Assembly (NCBI GenBank): GCA_012845835.1
Contig: JABAKD010000021.1
Coordinates: 2,376,685 to 2,440,684 of the forward strand
Length of the DNA stretch: 64,000 bases
Reading direction: 5' to 3'
From: Undaria pinnatifida
Lineage: Eukaryota > Sar > Phaeophyceae > Laminariales > Alariaceae
Shown here: positions 11,791-23,289 of the stretch, in pieces
Numbering within the stretch: position 1 is the first letter of the stretch
How the letters are laid out: every line of letters starts with the position of its first letter
Position numbers and translations under genes: made by a program
The notes under the pieces: generated by a model
Told to the model about the DNA's origin: nothing
The model's input: only the letters and a program-made list of their open reading frames with translations
Database searches by the model: none

Positions 11791-13300
11791 CAGTACCGGG
11801 TCCTGTTTAGTGCGGGTACGTGCACAGAGCGTTCACCGGCACTAAACCGTGCACCCGGTACTATTGCGAATAGTGCCTAAACGGCACTATTGAGGGCTGG
11901 GCAATCCCTCATTAGTGCTGGTACTGGCACTAATGAGGTTGTTGCGTTCGATTTAGGGTGTAGCGCCCACGCTCGCGGGGTCAACAGAGAACGAAATGTA
12001 TCGATACTGCTGCTGTTGAGTGAAGTTCCAGCGTGGGCGTGGGCAGACTTTCTTTCCTGCGACACGTGTGGTTCTAACCGGTGGAGCCCACAAGAGTTTG
12101 TTGTAAGATAAGATGACATTAGTTGCATCTCGGGGTACAGCTTCACCGAGACTAGTTGACGGCGAAAGTAAGAACATGCACCTGACTAAGCTGTGACGGC
12201 ACAAACTGCTTGTCTTGTAAAGCACGCGATCGTACAAAGCTTAACCCCACTCCTCGTTGCCCACTTCGATGTTGCAGAATGTAAAAGAAGAAAAACAATT
12301 ACTCCAAAAAACGCACCAAAGACAACAATGACATCCACTACCCACTACACAGCTGAAGCCCCCGCCCTCACGACGTCGGGACAAATTCTCTCCTGCCTGC
12401 CTGGCGCACCCCCTTAAAAGTTGCAAGAAAAAAAAAAGACATGCACGACAGGCAGCGCACCGCAAAAAATCAAACAACCATTATTACCACAGCTGTATGT
12501 ACCCCCCGCCCTTACTCCGTAGCAACAAACCCTCTCATATCTGCCTGACGCACCCGCTTAGCGGAATGCGCTGCAATCATCGCCATCTTCGCTTTCGCTA
12601 GGTAGAGCGCCGCGTCTAGGGTGCCACTCTCCTCGGCTGCCGCTTCCAGGACGCCGAAGTGAGACGACAGTTCACCATAAGCCGGTGGGGCACGGCGCGC
12701 GAGCCCCATGTTCTCATCGCCACTATCCTCCTGCTCGTCCTCCTCCTCGCGGCCTGTAGACACGCGAGTCCCAGCCAAGCTGTGCCGTCATTTTAGATTG
12801 TGGCCCCCCAGCGCTGTCTGCCGCCGGCGCTTTGCGCTTGCCGACCTTGGCGACGCACGCGCTGCAGATGCGGTGATTTTCGTTGTCATCATCAACCACG
12901 CTGCCGCAAATGCCGTGCAGCCGCCCGCCACATCCTTCCTTTCTTTGCAGCTGTGGCCATGAGGGTCTAGCGGCTTAGTGTCTGGTTGAGCGCACAGTTC
13001 ACCTTCCGCAGGTGGCATGGTGCGCCCCTGCGTAAAGCTGTACGGGTCTGCAACAGCACGTATACCCTATTTCTCTTTGAGGAGTCTGTCTTCTGCCTGG
13101 TTGTAGTGTGTGTATTCGCGCGAGAGGGGTAACCGGCTCTATTGGGGGTGACAGGGGCACCGAACCGGCACTATATCGGGCAATCTCTCAATAGTGCCGG
13201 TCTGGCACTATCCACAGGTCCGCCTGTGTCCAGAGATTTTACCGGCACTATACCGGGTATCTAGCACTATTTAACCGGCACTAAACAGGGTCCAGTACTC
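11791..13300 (-). mobile_element. TIR DNA transposon, CAGT-ended, pogo-like (element 1)
   Basis: The left end begins CAGTACCGGGTCCTGTTTAG. The reverse complement of the right end reads (G)AGTACTGGACCCTGTTTAG, about 22 of 27 matching. About 150 bp inside each end lie repeated short motifs around GGCACTA(A/T) in both orientations: 11850-11935 on the left and 13160-13285 on the right. The left end is preceded by TA (11789-11790), but a matching TA on the right is not clear. The only protein-like frame is the minus-strand one at 12512-12778. It sits between the two halves of dispersed repeat copy A, so it was part of a later insertion there. Confidence 0.7.
12512..12778 (-). pseudogene. C-terminal transposase-like fragment of element 1
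   Basis: This is an 88-codon frame. An acidic linker (EEEDEQEDSGDE) is followed by a block starting APPAYGELSSHFG and ending AKRVRQADMRGF. The same order, APPPYSEISSLFG ... RPARQTDIRAMF, ends the 220-residue ORF of the element at 32677-34069, so the two proteins are homologous. From general knowledge, tails of the form Leu-rich helix, Ala/Lys helix, then RQ.DI..F close many pogo/Tigger-type (CENP-B-like) transposases. The same frame is open upstream to 13018 except for a TGA just before this ORF. No DDE catalytic region is visible, so this is a remnant. Confidence 0.6.
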
Positions 13301-13309
13301 GCATAGGGG

Positions 13310-13557
13310 GTGGATAAATGTGATCTTTGGTAAAAGAGTATCCAATATCAAATAATCCCAGTTCTGAGAGGATGGAAGAAGAGGTGTTATTTCTCACAAG
13401 GACGGTTTCATGTTTTTATTTTTGGCGTTGGGAAGAAGCATTTTTCGCTCAAATTAGTTCCAGAATAATTTATTTTCAAGGTAGTATTTACATAGTGCTG
13501 CTGTCTGTGATGTTAATGCTACCTTCAGAGGATTTCTCCACCTCCGCTGCTTGCTAA
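13310..13557. repeat. Dispersed repeat, copy A (second half)
   Basis: This matches 16378-16632. Shared blocks are TTTGGTAAAAGAGTATCCAAT, AATCCCAGTTCTGA, TTATTTTTGGCGT, AGTGCTGCTGT, TTAATGCTACCTTCAGAGGA and CTGCTGCTTGCTAA-like. In copy B these follow directly after the first half. Here about 2.6 kb including element 1 intervenes, so copy A is an interrupted target. Confidence 0.75.
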
Positions 13558-14056
13558 AACGGCACTCACTAGGAAGGTATTATTTATTTGGTCTCCTCTT
13601 CACCAAAATTTGCGTGTTTTTAATATCATGGCGTTCCTCACGGAGGAAGGGCGGTGGAAACTGGCGGCTCTCCCTCGTCCCGTCCCCCCTCCCCTCCCCC
13701 CTCCCCCGTTCCCTATCCTGGTTATTGTACGCGGCTGACCTAACATCTACTCCCGACAGATAGCATCAACGATCAGAAGCACACCCCTCTCCCTCTCAGA
13801 ACTAGTGCTACCTTCAGAGAATGTCTCTACATCAGCACCTCTGCTGATTGCTGACTGTATGCACCTGTTTATTTCGTCTTCTCTTCACTAAAACATCATG
13901 GCATTCTCCACGGGGGGAGGGTGGTGGTTTAAACTGGCGGCTCTCCCTCGTCCCGTTTCCCCTGCCTCTCCCCCTCCCCCGTTCCCTATCCCGGCTATTG
14001 TACGCGACTGACCTGCCCTCTACTCCCGACAGATAACCTCAACAACCGGAAGCCCC
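13518..14056. repeat. Tandem pair of ~285-bp units
   Basis: Two units begin at GCTACCTTCAGAG (about 13518 and 13808). Both contain an ATCATGGC(G/A)TTC block and ACTGGCGGCTCTCCCTCGTC. Both then have a pyrimidine-rich tract, GTTCCCTATCC(T/C)GG and TACTCCCGACAGATA. They differ by point changes and small indels. The pyrimidine tract makes several spurious Pro/Leu-rich open frames. Confidence 0.8.
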
Positions 14057-15440
14057 CCCCTTCCCCCCTCCGAAGAATCAAAACACGAAGACAAAAAGCA
14101 ATTCGTCCCCCCTTCCATCCTTTTTTTCCTTCTCTCTCTACCCCCCCCCTCCCCCCCCCCGCTCGTTAGCCCTCCTGGTCGTGAAGTAATCTGGTGGGTG
14201 GGTGGAAGATAGCGATTGATTGATGTCCCCCCGTGCGGCCTCTCTACCCCAGCCTTATGCTCACGCCGTCGGTCTTCACTATACTGCTACTACAATTATA
14301 GTTTTAATCTTCAACAACCGGAAATATCAGCCGCCGTAGATACTCCATGCGCGACAAAGTATGAGAACCTGCCATGAAAAAAAACGCGCGTGAATTCCCA
14401 TGGAAACGGTATCATACCAGGCACGGTACGGAGTATCTACTTACACTTGTGATAGAGGTAGTATCCAACTCCAAACGCATAGGACCAGACCTATTTTAAG
14501 CCTCGAGGTTAGGTGATAATAAGCAGGTCCAAGCGGAAGAGCGAGGCCATTCGATATTCTTAACGAGTCTTTGGGCATAAGTGGCTCCCATGTCTAAAAC
14601 TCAAAATAGTGATCTCTTCCAGTAGACTACGCCTAGGAAGAATAACCGAGGTATGATCAAACTACTCAAAAAAAGAGTAGGATACTCCTGCACTAATCCA
14701 GACACAGATGGATGGTCAGCATGATAAAAGCGGGTAAAAACTTCGCGAAAGCCCCTCCGTGCCCGTGCTGTGCGAACTTGAACAAATGGCCAAAACAAAT
14801 ACCAGGGTACAAAGATGAGTGTTGACCTGAAATTCGTCGAACTCACGGCTGACGTCCTTGAAAATTATTTATAAAATACCGGTACTTGTACTGCTGTACC
14901 TGGTAAAAAAAAATGAGTGCTTCGTACTCCAGACTCGCTAAATATGTAGGATACCTCGCGGGCGTCTGCCGCCTTCGTTGTGCCTCAGTCTGGCAGTCCG
15001 TACAGCAGCACAGCAGGACTGGCCCTCAACCCGGCTCAATTTCCCACCCTCGAAAGGTAGGCATTCGCGCGAGAGGCAACAGGGTCGTGAACTGCAGCAG
15101 CTCCGGCCATGAGCTACGTCGGGCACAAACCAAACAAAAAAATGTCATCAAAAAATTACAGCCTCAGGACTAGAGTGCAGGGAGCGCAAGCTCGCGACGA
15201 AAGATGTCAGAGCCCCGGCTCCCTCACCGCAGGGCACGCCGGGAAAGGAGGCATCTCGTGGGCGTTTTTCACGTGCTAAGTGTGCTGTAGTTGGGTCGGC
15301 CTTGGGGGTGCTGGTTGTCTGTGTGTTGTGCTGTGTTGTTGTTTTTTTGTGGTGTGTTGTGTGCTGTGTGTGCGCGATCCTCGCAAATACACGAGGGCTC
15401 CTTTTCAAGTAAATTAAATAGTTCGCAGAGGCATGCCGCT
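14057..15440. other. Gene-free stretch with pyrimidine and GT-rich tracts
   Basis: No gene is supported. It starts with poly-C/pyrimidine runs (about 14056-14165). It ends in a G/T-rich stretch (about 15300-15372) with many TGTGTTG words. The plus-strand frame at 14913-15173 is without recognisable features. Confidence 0.4.
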
Positions 15441-15444
15441 CCAC

Positions 15445-15606
15445 GAGAGCGGGATGCCCCGGACCACCGCCAACGTTGCTGGTGATGTACACGTACGTTG
15501 ATTAATTCGGGTTGGGGATACACCCGAGCGCGGGATGTCTCGGACCACCGTCGACGTTGCTGGTGGTGTTGTACACGTAGGTTGGTCAACTCGGGTTGGG
15601 GATACG
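15445..15606. repeat. ~81-bp tandem duplication
   Basis: Two adjacent copies each contain CGGGATG(C/T)C(C/T)CGGACCACCG. This is followed by AACGTTGCTGGTG or GACGTTGCTGGTG, TACACGTA(C/G)GTTG and TCGGGTTGGGGATAC. Several point differences and a 4-bp length difference show it is not brand new. Confidence 0.75.
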
Positions 15607-15950
15607 CCAAGCCGCTTCCTGGGTTGAGCGTTGCAATTGTTGCGTGGGTGTTGTGCTTTGCTGCTGCATCAGAGTGTCTGTGTTGGCGTTGCCTCGAGCT
15701 TTTTTCATCTGAAATGCTGTTGTTTCCTGGAAAATAGTCGGATATTTGCTTCCAATATGCACTTGGGCCAAAAGAAAAGTAGACTAATCTACCAGGTACA
15801 TATTTTGGGAAAATCCACATCTCACGCTGGTCGTTGGTCTAAAATATTGGCCTTTTTTTTTCACATTTGTTTAGACAAGTCTAGTCTATAGGGCTTAATT
15901 TGGTTCAGATACAAGTATCTAGGCCTATCGTCAGGCTTAAACAAGACCAT

Positions 15951-16632
15951 TATCGAGGCACGACAAATGCATGTTTAGCACGTACGGAAGAAGTTTGCGC
16001 GTATCAATCAGATCAACGCGAGAAACTTATACGTAACAATTGGACAGCGACACACCTTGCCCAGCTCGTAGTTGCTGACCTTCGAGCGAAGCACGTAGTC
16101 AAGCAGAGTCAGCGTTACAGGTTCTGCTCAAGGTGTAATATAGACTAGTTTGAAGTACAGCAGTAGTCTGAATCCATTGGCATAAGGCTGGGCAGCGTCG
16201 GTTCTTCTAGTTTGAATGATGATCAAGCAGGGGGATTTCGCGAGCGAAGCATTCGTAGTTTCCTCGTTGGCCACTCAAATTCACAACATAAAAAGTGGTA
16301 TTTGTGATTCTTTTTGTAGGTGATGGGTGACATGTACAGCACACAGGTATCATACCAGGTACAAGCCGTAGAGTGTAGGGCGTGGTTAATGTGATATTTG
16401 GTAAAAGAGTATCCAATGTCAACAAATCCCAGTTCTGATGAGGGAGGATGGTTTTTATGTTTATTTTTGGCGTCGGAGATCCCTGTTTTAAGGAGAGCAA
16501 TTATCGCTTAAATTATTTGCAGAATAGTAGTTATTTTTCGAGGTACTGCTGTAGTGCTGCTGTGCGATTAGTCTAATAATGTTAATGCTACCTTCAGAGG
16601 AGGATTTATTTCTCTTCCTCTGCTGCTTGCTA
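15951..16632. repeat. Dispersed repeat, copy B (uninterrupted)
   Basis: This is the continuous version of the repeat that is split at 10245-10672 and 13310-13557. A third partial copy, centred on GTGATGGGTGACGTGTACAG and TATCCCAGTTCT, lies at 18520-18655. I see no ORF of note. It may be the tail of the same non-LTR family as the 7.35-10.24 kb remnant, since copy A directly follows that remnant. Confidence 0.75.
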
Positions 16633-16709
16633 ACTTATTTATATAACAGCAGCAGTAGTTTGTTGTTGCTCTTTATTTTCTCAAAGTATTAGACTTTAAG
16701 GGCCCGAAT

Positions 16710-17499
16710 TAACGAGCAACTTGCCAAATCGATTTTTATTTTTTTTTAATTTCGAAAAAAACACGAAAAATTCAACTTTGGTTCTTATCAAGGAACGGCG
16801 CAGTGCGTTCTAGGAAAAAAAAAAAAAAAAAAGCAAAAGGGTCAACGAACACCCGTCGGCAACGACCGAGGCGAGCGATGGCTCGCGTCCTCCCCGGAGC
16901 GCCGCTGCTAGCCGCACATTCTTTTGGCCGTCAGCGGCTTGGAGGCTATAGCTCTAGGTGTCTCTTGGATGGGCTGGCGCCACCCCGCCGCCCGACACGG
17001 GCAGCAGCAACGGGGATATAGCGGTCAAACTTCTGAGCGAAGTCATCATGACATTGTGGTAGTTGGTCGTGTAACGTTTGAGGTGCAGGGCGACGAAAAA
17101 CTGGGTTTGCGGCGGTCTCGGTTGTTTTCGAAGCGTCGCAGGTGGTCTACACTGTGCTAAGGACCTTCGGAGGCCGCGCTACGGCTGCTCCGGTGGTCCT
17201 ACCTCTCACAATGGTGGCTTCTCGCCTCTCAATCAGCCGACGGCATGGCATCAATTCGCGTGGCCGGCTTCGGTTACACAGAACAAGCCACGTCTAGGTG
17301 GACAAACTCCCAAAATTCAATTTCGATTTTTGACTAGATTCGACAGAGAAAGTCTTTTTTCACTTCTTTGTTGAATTTGATTTTTCGTAATAATTCTGAG
17401 AATGCCTGCTTGGTGATTCATTTTCTGACCAATCAGATGCAAATAGAATAAAATTCCATAAAAAAAAAATCGAAATTCGATTTGGCAAGTTCCTCGTTA
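16710..17499. mobile_element. Non-autonomous TIR element, 790 bp
   Basis: The left end TAACGAGCAACTTGCCAAAT and the reverse complement of the right end TAACGAGGAACTTGCCAAAT differ at one base; the match continues into TCGA. Both ends then enter A/T-rich stretches with ATTTCGA words. The GC-richer core (16850-17320) holds only short open frames without recognisable domains. The flanking TA/TTA could be a target duplication, but this is ambiguous because the ends themselves start with TAA. It is likely a deletion derivative of a cut-and-paste transposon. Confidence 0.7.
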
Positions 17500-18827
17500 C
17501 AGGTACTGCTGTAATAAGCACCAGCCAGGCGGCGAGAAAGTCGTACGTCCTGCGGTGGTAAATGCTGAGGATGTCCCTTCCCCTGCTGGCACTCAGCTTC
17601 TCGCTACGATGCGTTTCGCATTCGCTTGATGTGTACCTTCTCCTTGTGGTGGTGATGCCGCTGCGGTTCCTTTCTCTCTGTGCCCTGCCGCTCATCGCGT
17701 TTTTTTTCAATTATATGCGGGTAGCAGTTGCTGCGATTTATATCACCTCCAGAAGTGGCAGGGCAGTTTGTTCATGGTCACTAGAAACGGGGTCTATATT
17801 CACCCAATTCAATAGACCCCTAGCTTTGGCCACATCATCGTTCTTCACATATGACAGCTTTCGTCGTCCAAAGCAGCAGCAAGCAATTTATCCAATTAAT
17901 TGCATATACAGCAGTATAAAGTACGTAAAAGGTCAGCCGGGAGAGCTCAGGTCTATACGTTGGATCAGGTGGCGGTGAAACCAGGCCTGGGTAATAGCGG
18001 CCGGCCAGGCAGGATTAGAACAGTTGGCGGAACTCCAATATGCTACCAACTGAAAGCGGGCGGCCGATTTCACGCGCATCGCGAAAATTAGTATCGACCT
18101 GGCTTGTCTAGCTCGAAATGATGCAGTCACAGCTTACTCCAATATTTTATGGACCACTTTGGGATACTACCTCGTACCAAGTATCACATCCATTAGACTT
18201 AAGACTTCTGATTTTTGGAAGTGATTTTGTGTAGAATTCGTGGGTCTTGTATTATTTGCCGTTTGCCCTTGGTTTGCCATCTTTTTTTATAAATCTGGGC
18301 AAGTTTGCCATCTTTTTTTATAAATCTGGGCGTACATTGTCGCCGGCGACGTTAGATCACCACCTCCTCTGCTGCTGTCTCTGCTGCTGTGGTGCTGCTG
18401 TGGTGCTGCTGTGGTGCTGCTGTAGTGGTTTCGATGGTGGTTCTGCTTTTGTCGCTCTTGTGTGTTAGGACGAAGCTCTGTCTCGCGCACAGCAAGCTGT
18501 CGTATGTGTGTTTGGGATCGTTTGTTGTGGGTGATGGGTGACGTGTACAGCAGATAGGAATCATACCAGGTACAGACTTGGCATGGGTGACATGTGATAC
18601 CTTGTACGAGGTATAGTATCCAAAAATCAAGTATACTGTATCCCAGTTCTAAAAGGTCGGAGGAGCTGGTATTTCTGGGCTCATCAATTTTGAAAAATCT
18701 TTAACATGGACAATGTTGCCGGAAATGGAATAAATTCCACGAATTGGGCCGAAAAAAACAAATTGTTTGTTTTATATGCTCTGTGAACGTATATTTGGAG
18801 AAGACCTTTTGTGCTGAACATAGTTAT
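17500..18827. other. Gene-free stretch with small repeats
   Basis: This holds a 31-bp tandem duplication (18273-18303 and 18304-18330; unit starts TTTGCCATCTTTTTTTATA). A short GCTGCTGTGGT microsatellite lies at about 18365-18425. A third partial copy of the dispersed repeat is at 18520-18655. I see no convincing gene. The frame at 17562-17978 contains hydrophobic stretches but no start or splice context I trust. Confidence 0.4.
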
Positions 18828-18948
18828 GCCGAGTTCGACGCCGACATACCGCCCATTTAACGACGAGGGCGCCATCCGCCTGCCCACGTCGTCCGGCTGC
18901 ACGGAAGCACCCACCGCCAGCTCCCAGCCCCGCTCTCCGCGGTCAGGT
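18828..18948 (+). CDS. Candidate first coding exon
   Basis: An ATG at 18828 opens a GC-rich frame of about 40 codons (starts MPSSTPTYRPFNDEGAIRL, then Ser/Pro/Thr-rich). It ends at CAG/GTCGGT or runs to a TGA at 18957. The base composition is unlike its AT-rich surroundings and the sequence looks like a disordered N-terminus. I could not match its phase to a following exon, so it is only a candidate; an antisense frame covers the same bases. Confidence 0.3.
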
Positions 18949-19220
18949 CGGTTCAATTGACTGGTTTTGATTCTGGCAGTCTTTCGCTTCGAGCAACAGA
19001 GGGTAAACGGGGTTTGGTTTGCGCTCCAGAAGAGCTGCCTTGGTCTAGTTATTTATTAGTAGTTGTCGTCTGAACTGCGGGCTGATCTCTCATCGAGTGA
19101 GGCTTGATCCAGCCCTGGATTACGTGTGGTGGCCTCTGCACCGTATCGAAGTATTCCGCGGCTGTCGTTGTACTGAGTGTTTGGCGCTTGTGTTTGCTGT
19201 ACCGCAGTAGTACACCGTAC

Positions 19221-19344
19221 ATGGTTGGTGCGGGCTCCCGCACCTCTTCCTCGCTGTCCGCCAAAGAGAAGGCCGAGCGCGACCAGGAGAGGAGCAGATA
19301 CGTACAGCGAAAACTGCACCTCTCGAAAATAAAGATTGGGAAAG
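19221..19344 (+). CDS. Candidate N-terminal exon, charged, with GTGAGC donor
   Basis: An ATG at 19221 opens 41 codons starting MVGAGSRTSSSLSAKEKAE and ending in a basic Lys/Leu stretch. An AAAG/GTGAGC splice donor follows at 19345, leaving one extra base (phase 1). Frame and composition look coding: Ser-rich, then acidic/basic helix-forming residues. It could be the cytoplasmic start of the split gene downstream. The candidate exon at 28174 and the acceptors at 26617 and 27155 all accept phase 1. The link across 7-9 kb is inference. Confidence 0.35.
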
Positions 19345-21000
19345 GTGAGCTATTATTTAGCTTCATTTTCTCCCCATTCGCCGTAGTAGGATAAAAAAAA
19401 AAAAAATCGGTTGCTTAGCTGCTGTCGTTGTGGTTGTTCCCTGTGGCTATACGTCGTAGTCTAGGTATGTTGATCATGTGTGCCTCGTGGAATAAATCAG
19501 TTTCGATACTGTTCACGGCCGCTCGAAGTACGAGCGTGAGTTCCTCGTCTCGCTGTCTTTTCAGACTTCGGCCCAGGCGATGACTCAACAGGGCTACGAG
19601 TATACCTGGTATTATTGAAGAACTGAAGAGTGCTGATGACGCGGCGTGTTTTTTTTTTTTTTTTTTTTCCGCTTTTGTTGAGGGGTGCGGTGCCCACTAA
19701 TTTCTCAGCATATCGGCTCCAGCAGTTGCACTCCTGTGACAATATATTTGCCTATCCTATGCATAGTACCCGTTTCCCGGTAGCTGCAGGTATCTCGTTC
19801 CAGGACTACAACCACAGAGAAACATGTCACCTCTTGCCGGTAGAACCCTGTGCCTTGTAGTGTTTAATGTAGCACAGCATATACACGTTGCTGCACAGAT
19901 TTGCAAAGCCGTTGTGTTGCTGCTGCTGTATTGGTACGCAGTGCTGGGTACAGCATACTTGCCCATTGGCAAAGTGGTGGATGCTGCCTGCACACCACAT
20001 TCCATGACACCTAACCACTGCTGCCAGAGCGAAAAGACAGCCAGGTTGAGATTTACAGAATAAACAGCTACTTGGCAGCCGTGATACTTTAGTGGGCGAG
20101 GAACGCACCGTCGTCAAAAGAGAAGTCCAGTCTCTGCCAGTATTCCCATTATTGGGTACGAGTCCTGTACTGTATTGCACTCCACTACTGTGCACAGCAG
20201 TACTTTACCAATAACCCCACTTAACTGCGTCCAAGGATGTGTTCAGGTGGTTCAGGCTACGATTGGTTTTGGTAAAGGGCAAAGGTCAGGCACATAAAAC
20301 CATTTTGCCAGAGCGGGGGGCATGTCAGGATAAAACAAAATACCGCTTGCTAAGGAAATTGCGAAGGAACACCCACAATGCCGCCCTCCAAGTTTTAGTA
20401 CGCCGCTATCTTCCTGTCATCGACTATGAATGTTTCTTTGTGCAGCAGTAATGTATTAAACGCGGACATTGTACCAGGCCTACTTTACGCCCAGACACCC
20501 CTTGATGTACAACTGGATCACTTTGAATGAAAACCATTTCTCCGCAAAAATATTGTGCGCAAACCAGACTGTTAATTGGTGTCGCAAAGCGGTGCGCGCG
20601 TCAGGCAAACGGGAGCATGCAAGACCCGCAAGTGCACGCGCCCCTTTGCTATAGTTGGTGGGTACGAACCGAAGGGGGTCCCTAGCAAGAGCTCTGTAGC
20701 TCTAAACGCCACCATATGATAGACTTATCTGGTCCTTTCTCCCCGAGAACGCAAGAAGGGGATCACACGGACCAAGTTCCACTACATAGCACAATCGGCG
20801 CATGCATCATATTGGCGATCAAGGCTTTTTATTTCAGTCCGTCGTATAATAATTTTTAGGTTGATTCGCCGAAGGACTGTAACCGTTTCCAACCGATTAA
20901 ACCACGATCCAGGAGGCATGTCCATTAGATGGCTATTTTAACTCTGAACGTCCACCGCGTGCCATGTTCCTTTATTTCCTTCATCGTGTATGCCTAGCAG
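19345..21000. other. No supported gene; possible intron
   Basis: This holds poly-A and poly-T runs (about 19395 and 19650-19668) and several short palindromic TACCAGGTA/TACCGGGTA words. I see no repeat copy or gene. It would be intronic if the 19221 exon belongs to the downstream split gene. Confidence 0.35.
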
Positions 21001-21122
21001 GTGGTGTGCGTATACTGTGCTTCGACCGATAACCATCTTCCGTGGGGATCCTCATCTCCAGGAATCGACCTCATCACCTACCTGGCCGCCTGCCAAATAG
21101 CTCACTCCACGACGAAGACATG
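21001..21122 (+). CDS. Candidate internal exon
   Basis: A pyrimidine-rich tract ending GCCTAGCAG precedes an open stretch reading VVCVYCASTDNHLPW, then GIDLITYLAACQIAHSTTKTC. It is followed by GTAAGA. Acceptor and donor both fit the consensus, and the encoded piece is Cys-containing. It does not fit directly in phase after the 19344 donor. It may belong to a separate gene, or not be real. Confidence 0.3.
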
Positions 21123-22020
21123 TGGTAAGAGATATTATGCCCACTGGGCATCGCGACAAGGCCATATCGAACTCGAGTCGTTTCGCGCGGACAACATGGT
21201 GGTACCGAAGCTGACGGCGTTATAGTTGCTATCTTACGTGATAGACGGCGCATGACAACACGCCCTAAGGGACGAGGTCCAGAGACGATGGTTCAGTAGT
21301 CCAGGAGTAGACGCACAACCCGAAAACAGTTTAAAAAAAAAACGTGTAGTTTTTTGCATAATAGACACAAATTCCTGAGAACCAGTGTTAGGAATGGAGC
21401 CAGGGTTACGATGTCGGCTACGATTGAGGTTGGCGTCTGACAGCGGTGCATGGTAACTGTTTTGCGCTCCAATACGTCGGAGAGCACGCGCAACCGCCAC
21501 TGACGGTTTATTTCGCGTATGTCGCCGTTGGGATAGTTTTAACAGCTTCTCTGTTGGCAAAAAAACTCGTTTGCGCTGAAAACCGTTAATAAACGTGTTT
21601 TTTTTCTGGGGGGGGGGGGACTTGTGCGTGCCGCTCTCCTACATTACCGGTACCACTTTGCAGTTTGTTGCTTCGGCATCATTGGAGTTACTTGTGGAAG
21701 TTTGTTAAGACCCATCGCTTCGGTGCCAAATTCATTCCTTGACGTGCACTTTTCTCTAGCGGTCCAGACAGTGGCACACGGCCCATCTTACCGTAGTAGT
21801 ATTTTTTCAAAATTTGCCAAGAGCGAGCTGCACCTGCCTATTTCGCTAGTTGAAATCGAAAGCTGACGTTCGGGGTGCCGTTTGCCTAACAGGGGTGACG
21901 ACAGGCAGGTCACTTTACCGGTCTTGGACCCCCAAACGTGCAGGACAGATAACAAAAACGCAATTCTACCTGACACGCTCCGCTGAGCTTCTACGGTACG
22001 GGTGTTTATGTATATACAAG
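21123..22020. other. Gene-free stretch
   Basis: No gene is supported. A poly-G run lies near 21609-21620. The minus-strand frame of 315 codons (21788-22735) crosses the boundary of the tandem duplication and encodes low-quality, repeat-derived sequence. I treat it as a chance frame. Confidence 0.4.
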
Positions 22021-23289
22021 GGCTCCGCTCCGCGGGCGGCCGACGCCGCCCGCTACGCTCGCGCAAGGCAAGGAAAAATGCAACTAAAAACATATGTAAA
22101 GGGGGCAGAAAAAAGAGGCCCGCGATTTGGTGCGAACAGCGATTTGATAATGCCAAGAGCTGCTTGTGCAGAGCAAATTGCCACGTTGTGCTCAGCTGTG
22201 CTGTGTGTGCTTTTGTTACCGGTGTTACGTTCTGATCGGCAGTACGGTGGTAATTTGCGTGGGGCGAAAAAACAGGGGGCCGTGAAAGATCAAATAAATA
22301 CATACGTATGTCATGTAGAAAAAGAAGAAAAAGGAAAAGTAGTACTCCGTACACAACACGCATTATACCCGGTACTGCTCTATGTTCGAAAGAAAGCACA
22401 CAGCGCAGCGACACAGCACCGCAGCGAAGGGCACGGCACCGCACCGCACGGCTCCGCACGGCTCCGCACGGCGCTACGGTGCGCTGCTGGGCCATATATA
22501 GCCGGACTGATCTGAGCTGGGCGTGCATGTGATCCAACAGCGTAGTATCTGATCGTATGTACAAACCTGGTGTTGTAGTAGTACCGGTATGTACGAACTC
22601 GTATTGGCGTTTCGTATTTCGAACGAAGCTGGAAAGCAAAGAAAAGCTGGAGAGGTTCCGCAAGTAATAAAGGCCTCCGCTTCGCGGGCGGCTGACGCCG
22701 CCCGCTACGCTCGCGCAAGGCAAGGAAAAATGCAACTAAAAACATATATTAAGGGGGCAGAAAGAAGGGGCCCATGATTTGGTGCGAACAGCGATTTGAT
22801 AATGGCAAGAGCTGCTTGTGCAGAGCAAATTGCCCTGTTGTGCTCAGCTGTGCTGTGTGCTTTTGTTACCGGTTTTACGTTATGATCGGCAGTATGGGGG
22901 TAAATTGCGTGGTGGGGGAAAAAACAGGGGGCCGTGAAAGATCAAATACACGCAGAAAGAGAAAAAAGAGGAAAAGTAGTACTCCGTACACAACATCACG
23001 CATTATACCCGGTACTGCTCTATGTTCGAAATAAAGCACACAGCGCAGCGACACAGCACCGCAGCGAAGGGCACGGCACCGCACCGCACGGCTCCACACG
23101 GCGCTACGCTGCGCTGCTGGGCTATATATAGCCGGACTGATCTGAGCTGGGCGTGCATGTGATCCAACAGCGTGGTATCTGATGGTATGTACAAACCTGA
23201 GTAGTAGTACCGGTATGTACTAATGGCGTTTCGTATTTCGAACGAAGCTGGAAAGCAAAGAAAAGATGGAAAGGTTCCGCAAGTAATAT
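22021..23289. repeat. 652-bp tandem duplication with GC-rich hairpin
   Basis: Two units (about 22021-22669 and 22673-23289) align throughout with an offset of 652 bp at the start. Each begins with a GC-rich block containing the hairpin GGGCGGC...GCCGCCC followed by CGCTACGCTCGCGCAAGG. Each later holds a GCACCGCACGGCTCC array and ends with GTTCCGCAAGTAATA. Differences are scattered point changes and short indels, so the duplication is moderately old. Several long open frames on both strands arise from it and look spurious. Confidence 0.85.

Noticed and set aside
21788-22735. 315-codon minus-strand open frame
   Set aside because: It spans the edge of the 652-bp duplication, part of it recurs in the second unit with frame breaks, and the product is low-complexity with no domain.
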